A DNA stretch of 64,000 nucleotides, taken from CAZNNH01 sp964574335. GTDB lineage: Bacteria; Acidobacteriota; Vicinamibacteria; Fen-336. The stretch covers positions 42,627-106,626 of the forward strand of contig CAZNNH010000001.1 of NCBI GenBank assembly GCA_964574335.1. Reading direction: 5' to 3'. Positions 59,237 to 64,000 of the stretch are shown in pieces. The notes beneath the pieces were generated by a model that was given only the letters and a program-made list of their open reading frames with translations, ran no database searches and was not told where the DNA came from. Numbering within the stretch: position 1 is the stretch's first letter; each line of letters begins with the position of its first letter. Both the position numbers and the translations under genes were made by a program.

Positions 59237-60586
59237 TCATCCGACCATGACGTCTTCCTCAGGGTGCTGCCAGCCGGGGTGGACGGACTGTCGGGTCAGG
59301 GCGACGGCGACGGTGAGCGGCCCCAGCCTCCCGAGGAACATGAGCAGGATGACCACCACCCGGGACGCCGGTGCGAGCTGGTTGGTGACGCCGACCGACA
59401 GCCCGACCGTCCCGAGGGCCGAGATGGCCTCGAAGAGATAGGCGGCGAAATCGCCGTGGAGCTCCCGGATCGAGGAGTGCGGGGCCTGGAACGACAAGAG
59501 CGCAAAGAGCCCGGCCAGGGTCACCAGCAGCCCGGCGATGGTGATGGTGACGGCGTTCTCCAGCGTGGCTCGGCCCAGGGTGCGCCGGAACACGTTGACG
59601 CGGCCCCGCCCCCGGATCCGGTTCCAGGCCGCCAGCACCAGGACCCCGACGGTGGTGGTCTTGATCCCGCCGGCGCAGGATCCGGGCGAGCCGCCGATGA
59701 ACATGAGCAGCATCAGGAAGAAGAGGCCGGCCGGCGTCAGCTCGACCAGGTCGATGGTGTTGAAGCCGGCGGTTCGCGCGGACACGCTCTGGAAGGCGGC
59801 GGCCACGAGTTGCTCCGGCGCCGGCATCCCGGCCAGCCCGTCCTGCCGCTCCATGAGCCACAGCCCGAGGGTGCCGATCACCAGCAGCCAGGCGGTGGTC
59901 GCCAGGGTGACCTTCGAGTGCAAGGACAGCGGCTGTCGGTGCTTCCAGAGCCGGTGCCCCTCGTGCAGGACCAGGAACCCGACCCCGCCGAGGACGATCA
60001 GGGCCATCACCACCAGGTTCACCAGCAGGTCGCCGCGGTAGGCCATCAGGCTGGTGGTCCACAGCGAGAAGCCGGCGTTGCAGAAGGCGGAGACGGAGTG
60101 GAACAACGCGGCATAGGCGGCCCGCGCGGCGCCCTCGGGGCCCCAGAAGCGCAGGAAGAGCATGCCGGCACCCGCAAGCTCCACGATCAGCGTGAAGCGC
60201 ATCACCACCCGGAGCAGCGGGCCCAGGCGCATCCGGCGACCGTCCCCGGCCAGGGTGAGGGTCAGGATCGAGCGCGAGGCCAGCGACAGCCGACCGCCGA
60301 GCGCCGAGAGCACCAGCATCGAGAAGGTCATGATGCCGAGGCCGCCGAGCTGGATCAGGGCCAGGATCACGAGCTGGCCGAAGAGCGTGAAGTCGGCGCC
60401 GGTGTCGCGCACCACCAGGCCGGTGACACACACGGCGCTGGTGGCGGTGAAGGCGGCGTCGAGGGGTGAGATCGGGTGACCCGGCGGCGTCGCCCACGGC
60501 AGGCACAGCAGGCCGGTGCCAACGACGATCAGGCCGAGGTAGGCTCCGACCAGCGCCCGAAACGGGACCGCTCCCTCCGCCTTCAT
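59237..60586 (-). CDS. ktrB: Potassium-uptake membrane subunit (KtrB/TrkH type)
   Basis: A 449-residue K+ translocating subunit with four M1-P-M2 units. Selectivity-filter glycines are visible in AVCVTGLVVRDTG, FNAGFSLW-like CNAGFSLWTTSL, SARTAGFNTIDL and SALGTVGLSVGVT. The GG-rich LIQLGGLGIMTFSML is typical of the family. It heads the operon ktrB-ktrA-lipoprotein-LOG. Sodium or proton coupling cannot be read from the sequence. Confidence 0.92.
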   Translation of the reverse strand: MKAEGAVPFRALVGAYLGLIVVGTGLLCLPWATPPGHPISPLDAAFTATSAVCVTGLVVRDTGADFTLFGQLVILALIQLGGLGIMTFSMLVLSALGGRLSLASRSILTLTLAGDGRRMRLGPLLRVVMRFTLIVELAGAGMLFLRFWGPEGAARAAYAALFHSVSAFCNAGFSLWTTSLMAYRGDLLVNLVVMALIVLGGVGFLVLHEGHRLWKHRQPLSLHSKVTLATTAWLLVIGTLGLWLMERQDGLAGMPAPEQLVAAAFQSVSARTAGFNTIDLVELTPAGLFFLMLLMFIGGSPGSCAGGIKTTTVGVLVLAAWNRIRGRGRVNVFRRTLGRATLENAVTITIAGLLVTLAGLFALLSFQAPHSSIRELHGDFAAYLFEAISALGTVGLSVGVTNQLAPASRVVVILLMFLGRLGPLTVAVALTRQSVHPGWQHPEEDVMVG

Positions 60587-60898
60587 GGTGTCCAGTCAGG
60601 CACGACGGCGCGACGCGCCTCCACCGCGCGTGCCGGTCAACGCCGCGTCCGCACCAGGATCCGGATCGGGCCGGCGCAGGATCGGCTTGCCGTCGTGCTC
60701 CTCGATTCGATCATGCCGCTCCTCGGCCGTAGTGTCGCACACCCGTCGCTGGCACGCCTGCCTTGCCCCCCATCCATCCTCGGTATAGTCTCCCCCCGCT
60801 CGCGGGGAAGCTCGCGCTGCAGGACGAAGCCCACGCGCGGCTGCTCGGCTCCCTCGCCCAGACCCAGATCGCCTGAGCGAGGGAGGCCGGCCCTGCCA
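60587..60898. other. Intergenic region with a possible gene remnant
   Basis: No gene is supported in these 312 bp. Near 60784 there is a TATAGT box-like hexamer. From about 60811 to 60873 a short frame reads LALQDEAHARLLGSLAQTQI and ends in TGA. Its composition looks like real protein, but it has no start codon or context and may be the tail of a lost gene. Confidence 0.4.
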
Positions 60899-61309
60899 CT
60901 AGTGGCGGACGTGCGGGCCGGGGTTGGGCCGCCGGTCCCGCGGGTAGCGCCCGTCGCGGCGCGGTGGGGGTGCGTAGCCCAGCCGGTAGCCATCCTCGAA
61001 GCCACGGCGATAGGACTGCCGGAAGAGCGGCCGTGGCCCGTAGGGGGCACGGTAGCCCGAGTCGGCGCTCCGATAGCGCGGGTGACGCCAGAGCGAGAAC
61101 GCCGTGCGCCGCTGCCAGTCGCGGGCGCCGGCGGCAAGGCCGTCCTGATACCCGCGCTCGTATCCCTGTCGGGGCGCCACCGCGGACACGGGATGGCCGT
61201 GGTCCGAGTGGATGGTGACGCCGATCGTGAGGCGGACCGCCGCATCGGCTGGAGCGGCGACGATGCCGAGGCCTGCGAGCAAGCCCGGCACGACCCATGC
61301 GAGCTTCAT
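60899..61309 (-). CDS. Exported Tyr/Gly/Arg-rich protein with GYxDG-type repeats
   Basis: A 136-residue protein with a signal peptide (WVVPGLLAGLGIVAAPADAA). A short strand (VRLTIGVTIHSDHGHPV) is followed by repeated motifs YERGYQDGLAAGARDW, YRRGFEDGYRLGYAPP and similar, ending in a Pro/Arg/His-rich tail. Y..G..DG repeats of this kind are frequent in small periplasmic proteins of Acidobacteriota. The function is unknown; metal or polyanion binding is only a guess from composition. Confidence 0.7.
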   Translation of the reverse strand: MKLAWVVPGLLAGLGIVAAPADAAVRLTIGVTIHSDHGHPVSAVAPRQGYERGYQDGLAAGARDWQRRTAFSLWRHPRYRSADSGYRAPYGPRPLFRQSYRRGFEDGYRLGYAPPPRRDGRYPRDRRPNPGPHVRH

Positions 61310-61499
61310 CGCTTCCTCCTCGGCCCCCGTGTGTTTCGGTGGGGCCTACCCGTGGAGAAGCAATGAACATGCCAGGGGTCCAGCACGTCTAGGTCGTTGA
61401 GAAATCGAGGATCTGCGGACCGGGACGCGGCGGCTGCGTCCTCTAGAGAGGACAGGCCGGGACGCCCAAGGCAACCGAGGCCGATTTCTGCGAGGGTCC

Positions 61500-62411
61500 A
61501 TGAACGCAGTCGAGATCGAGCGCATCACCAAGTCGTTCGGGTCGCACGTGGCGGTGAGCGACCTGAGCCTGAACGTTCCGGAGGGGAGCGTCTACGGCTT
61601 CATTGGGCCGAATGGCGCCGGCAAGACCACGACGCTACGGATGATCCTGAACATCTTCCGGCCCGACTCGGGCTCGCTGCGTCTGTTCGGCGGCACCTCG
61701 CGCGGCACCCGCGACGCCCGCATCGGCTACCTCCCCGAGGAGCGCGGCCTGTACCGGCGCATGAACGTGCGGGAGCTGCTGGTCTTCTTCTCCGAGCTGC
61801 GGTGCGGCAGCGCCCGGAGGGACGAGATCGAGACCTGGCTCGCCCGGCTCGACCTCGGGGGGTGGGCGGACCGCAAGGTCGAGGCGCTCAGCAAGGGGAT
61901 GTCCCAGAAGGTCCAGTTCATCGCCGCCGTGATCGGGGCCCCCCGACTGCTGGTGCTGGACGAACCTTTCAGCGGCCTCGACCCGGTCAACCTCGATGCG
62001 CTGCGCCGGGTGATCTTGGAGCTGCGGGAGCGCGGGACCACCGTGATCTTCAGCACCCACGACATGGGCGTGGCGGAGCGGATGTGCGACTTCATCTTCA
62101 TGATCTTCCGTGGTCGCAAGGTGCTGGACGGCACCCTCGGCTCGATCCAGGAGGAGTACGGCGCGGACACGGTGCGGGTGCGGACGGAGCACGGACGCGC
62201 CTGCCTGGACGGGCTGCCCGGGGTCGGTCAGGTCGACGACTTCGGCCAGCTCCAGGAGCTGCGCCTCCAGCCCGGCGCCGATCCCCAGTCGGTGCTGGTG
62301 GCCCTGGTGGCGCGCACCCGGGTCCGGAGCTTCGAGATCGTCACGCCGTCGCTGCACGACATCTTCGTCCGCATCGCCGGCCCCGAGGCCCAGGAGGCGA
62401 GCCATGTATAG
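61500..62411 (+). CDS. ABC transporter ATP-binding protein (NatA-like)
   Basis: A 303-residue ATPase that should power export through the membrane protein encoded next. Walker A is GPNGAGKTTT (about residue 40), the signature is ALSKGMSQKVQFIAAVIG, Walker B is LLVLDEPFSGLDP and the switch His is in STHDMGVAERM. A C-terminal domain of about 80 residues follows (TVRVRTEHGRACLDGLPGVG), as in the NatA/CcmA group with DUF4162. The start is ATG 61500 after GAGGG. It overlaps the permease gene by 8 bp. Confidence 0.92.
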   Translation: MNAVEIERITKSFGSHVAVSDLSLNVPEGSVYGFIGPNGAGKTTTLRMILNIFRPDSGSLRLFGGTSRGTRDARIGYLPEERGLYRRMNVRELLVFFSELRCGSARRDEIETWLARLDLGGWADRKVEALSKGMSQKVQFIAAVIGAPRLLVLDEPFSGLDPVNLDALRRVILELRERGTTVIFSTHDMGVAERMCDFIFMIFRGRKVLDGTLGSIQEEYGADTVRVRTEHGRACLDGLPGVGQVDDFGQLQELRLQPGADPQSVLVALVARTRVRSFEIVTPSLHDIFVRIAGPEAQEASHV

Positions 62412-63720
62412 GACGCTGACCATCGCCAAGCGGGAGTACCTGGCGGCGGTCCGGACCAAGGGCTTCCTGATCGGCCTGGTGGTCCTCCCGCTGCTGATGT
62501 CCGGGGGGCTCATCGCCCTGGCGGCGCTGCGGGGCCAGGTGGACACCAGCGACAAGCGGATCGGGATCTTGGATCGGAGCGGGCTGCTGGCCGAGGCGCT
62601 GGTCCAGGCCACCGAGGCCCGCAACCAGGCCGAGGTCCACGACGAGGAGACCGGCCGCACGGTCAAGCCCGCCTACCTGCTGGAGCCGGTCGCCCCGGAG
62701 CCGCTCCATCTCGACGCCCAGCGGCTTTCTCTCTCCGAGCGGGTGAGACGGGGGGAGCTGCACGCCTACCTCGAGATCGGAACGGACGTCCTGCACCCCG
62801 ATCCCGACCAGCAGGAGGCGGCGATCAGCTATCACGGCAAGAACGCGGCCCTCGACGACATCCGCCGCTTCTTCGAGCAGCCGATCAACGACGAGCTGCG
62901 CCGGCGGAGGCTGGCGGAGGCCTCCATCCAGGAGTCGCAGGTCAGAGACCTGTTCCACTGGGCCCGGGTCGAGGGAATGGGCCTGGTCGACCGTGACCCG
63001 ACCACCGGTCGGCTGATCGAGGCCCAGAAGAGCAGCGAGCTGCAGGCGGTCGGCGTCCCGCTGGCGGCGGTGATGCTGATCTGGGTCATCCTGATGATGG
63101 GCGCGTCGCCGCTGCTCAACGCGGTGATGGAGGAGAAGTCCCAGCGGATCGCCGAGGTGCTGCTGGGCTGCGCCACCCCCTTCGAGATCATGCTGGGCAA
63201 GCTGCTCGGGAGCCTGGGTGTGGCCCTCACCGGCTCGGTGGTCTACCTGGGCGGTGGTCTCTTCGCGCTGGTCCAGATGGGTGCGCTGGGGCTGTTCCCC
63301 TTCCACCTGCTCCCCTGGTTCGTGGCCTACGTGATGCTGGCGATCCTGATGGTCGGCGCCAACTCGATCGCGCTGGGTGCCGCCTGCAACGACGCCAAGG
63401 ACGCCCAGAACCTGGCCCTGCCCTCGCTCCTGCCGGTGATGATCCCGCTGTTCCTGCTGGGCCCGGTGCTGAAGGAGCCCCACAGCACCTTCGCGGTGGT
63501 GGCCTCGCTCCTGCCCCCCTTCACGCCGCTGCTGATGCTGCTGCGCCAGAGCCTGCCGGGTGGGGTGCCCCTGTGGCAGCCGTGGCTGGGCCTTCTCGGC
63601 GTGCTGCTGACCACGCTGGTCCTGGTCTTCGCGGCGTCCCGGGTCTTTCGTGTGGGCCTGCTGATGCAGGGCCAGCCACCGCGCCTGACCGACATCCTGC
63701 GCTGGGCGCGACGCGGGTAG
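62404..63720 (+). CDS. ABC-2 type permease (NatB-like)
   Basis: A 438-residue membrane subunit. The first helix (FLIGLVVLPLLMSGGLIALA) follows AKREYLAAVRTKG, the N-terminal signature of NatB/ABC-2 permeases. A large extracytoplasmic domain (about 60-210) comes next, then five or six helices, with VMEEKSQRIAEVLLGCATPF being the conserved coupling segment after TM2. It is co-translated with the ATPase gene. NatAB exports sodium in Bacillus; relatives export peptides or drugs, so the substrate is open. Confidence 0.9.
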   Translation: MYRTLTIAKREYLAAVRTKGFLIGLVVLPLLMSGGLIALAALRGQVDTSDKRIGILDRSGLLAEALVQATEARNQAEVHDEETGRTVKPAYLLEPVAPEPLHLDAQRLSLSERVRRGELHAYLEIGTDVLHPDPDQQEAAISYHGKNAALDDIRRFFEQPINDELRRRRLAEASIQESQVRDLFHWARVEGMGLVDRDPTTGRLIEAQKSSELQAVGVPLAAVMLIWVILMMGASPLLNAVMEEKSQRIAEVLLGCATPFEIMLGKLLGSLGVALTGSVVYLGGGLFALVQMGALGLFPFHLLPWFVAYVMLAILMVGANSIALGAACNDAKDAQNLALPSLLPVMIPLFLLGPVLKEPHSTFAVVASLLPPFTPLLMLLRQSLPGGVPLWQPWLGLLGVLLTTLVLVFAASRVFRVGLLMQGQPPRLTDILRWARRG

Positions 63721-63789
63721 CGGTGGCTGGGCGCCCGGCGGCCCAGGTTGACGGGTCGGGGGCGCAGGCCGTAGTGTTTCGCTGCCCCT

Positions 63790-64000
63790 ATGGCTGATTC
63801 CCTGGTCCCGGATTCGCTGGAGCCCTGGGAGTTCCCCGGCTGGGGGACGGCCGGCCGGATCACCCAGCTCGACACCGCCAACGTACAGGTGTCGCGCCTC
63901 GACCAGGCCAAGAAGCGGACCCTCGGCGTGTGGCCGTCGACGGCCATCTGCGGCAACGACATCACCTCGAGCTGCCTCTACGTCTCGGCCCTGTGCGCGG
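63790..64000 (+). CDS. APC-like permease, N-terminal part (runs off the window)
   Basis: The first 70 codons are visible from ATG 63790. A hydrophilic leader (LVPDSLEPWEFPGWGTAGRI) and a conserved-looking segment DQAKKRTLGVWPSTAICGND with ITSSCLYVSALCA follow, the last being the beginning of a first membrane helix with the broken-helix style of APC-superfamily transporters. The family name rests on this short stretch only. Confidence 0.5.
   Translation, partial: MADSLVPDSLEPWEFPGWGTAGRITQLDTANVQVSRLDQAKKRTLGVWPSTAICGNDITSSCLYVSALCA

Noticed and set aside
60811..60876. Short gene ending LLGSLAQTQIA
   Set aside because: It has no start codon or ribosome site in frame and is only about 20 residues; mentioned only as a possible remnant.
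1..64000. tRNA, rRNA or other structural RNA genes
   Set aside because: I saw no cloverleaf-like or rRNA-like sequence on reading. A tRNAscan or Infernal run would be needed to exclude small RNAs.

Overview
The window is very GC-rich, densely coded, and has no rRNA or tRNA gene that I could see. The gene content suggests a free-living heterotroph from a deep-branching soil or sediment phylum. Acidobacteriota (Thermoanaerobaculia-like) is my best guess, because of the CadC-type winged-helix/TPR regulator, the MglA-like GTPase fused to GAF, the GYF_2/DUF4388 proteins and the HAE1-type RND pumps. No marker gene proves it.

Layout. 0-14 kb: end of an RND pump; a palindromic repeat cluster; an exported M3 peptidase; a translationally coupled pair of membrane/TPR proteins with C39-like domains, one catalytic and one degenerate; a P3A H+-ATPase; and an exported GH3/PA14 glycosidase. 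13.7-20.1 kb: small minus-strand genes of mostly unknown function ending at a tyrosine recombinase that is an integron integrase (IntI). Four sites with attC architecture (about 100-109 bp) separate the genes from 16.3 to 18.5 kb. A GTTCGCC crossover site lies between the intI 3' end and the first cassette. This is therefore a chromosomal integron in which intI points the same way as its cassettes. intI carries an amber codon at position 29 and one cassette gene is frameshifted.

20.4-31 kb: an ECF sigma operon, a RelE/Phd-type toxin-antitoxin pair, an internally deleted APC permease coupled to an aminotransferase, a CocE-type hydrolase, an 18-bp tandem repeat, an MFS exporter and an Ogt-type DNA methyltransferase. 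31-38.6 kb: an MglA-like GTPase-GAF protein facing two GYF_2-domain proteins (one with TPR and DUF4388), a sulfatase-fold lipoprotein without a formylglycine site, thioredoxin and an AlkD-type repair protein. Nearly identical perfect palindromes lie directly 5' of the two DNA-repair genes. 38.6-46.4 kb: a two-pump RND operon with one shared adaptor. 46.6-52.7 kb: a GGDEF protein, a decayed protease/PDZ gene, a DUF3108 protein, a thioredoxin-fold protein and a large multi-sensor histidine kinase. 52.8-64 kb: a trans-sulfuration enzyme, Nudix hydrolase, CDP-alcohol phosphatidyltransferase, winged-helix/TPR regulator, a KtrB-KtrA potassium-uptake operon with a lipoprotein and a LOG protein, an exported Tyr/Gly-rich protein, a NatAB-like ABC exporter and the start of an APC-like permease.

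The most notable items are the reverse-oriented integron, two families of GGGGACA-type palindromes (one copy bounded by a 15-bp direct repeat), and an in-frame TGA followed by a hairpin with a GGUC loop that resembles a bacterial SECIS element.
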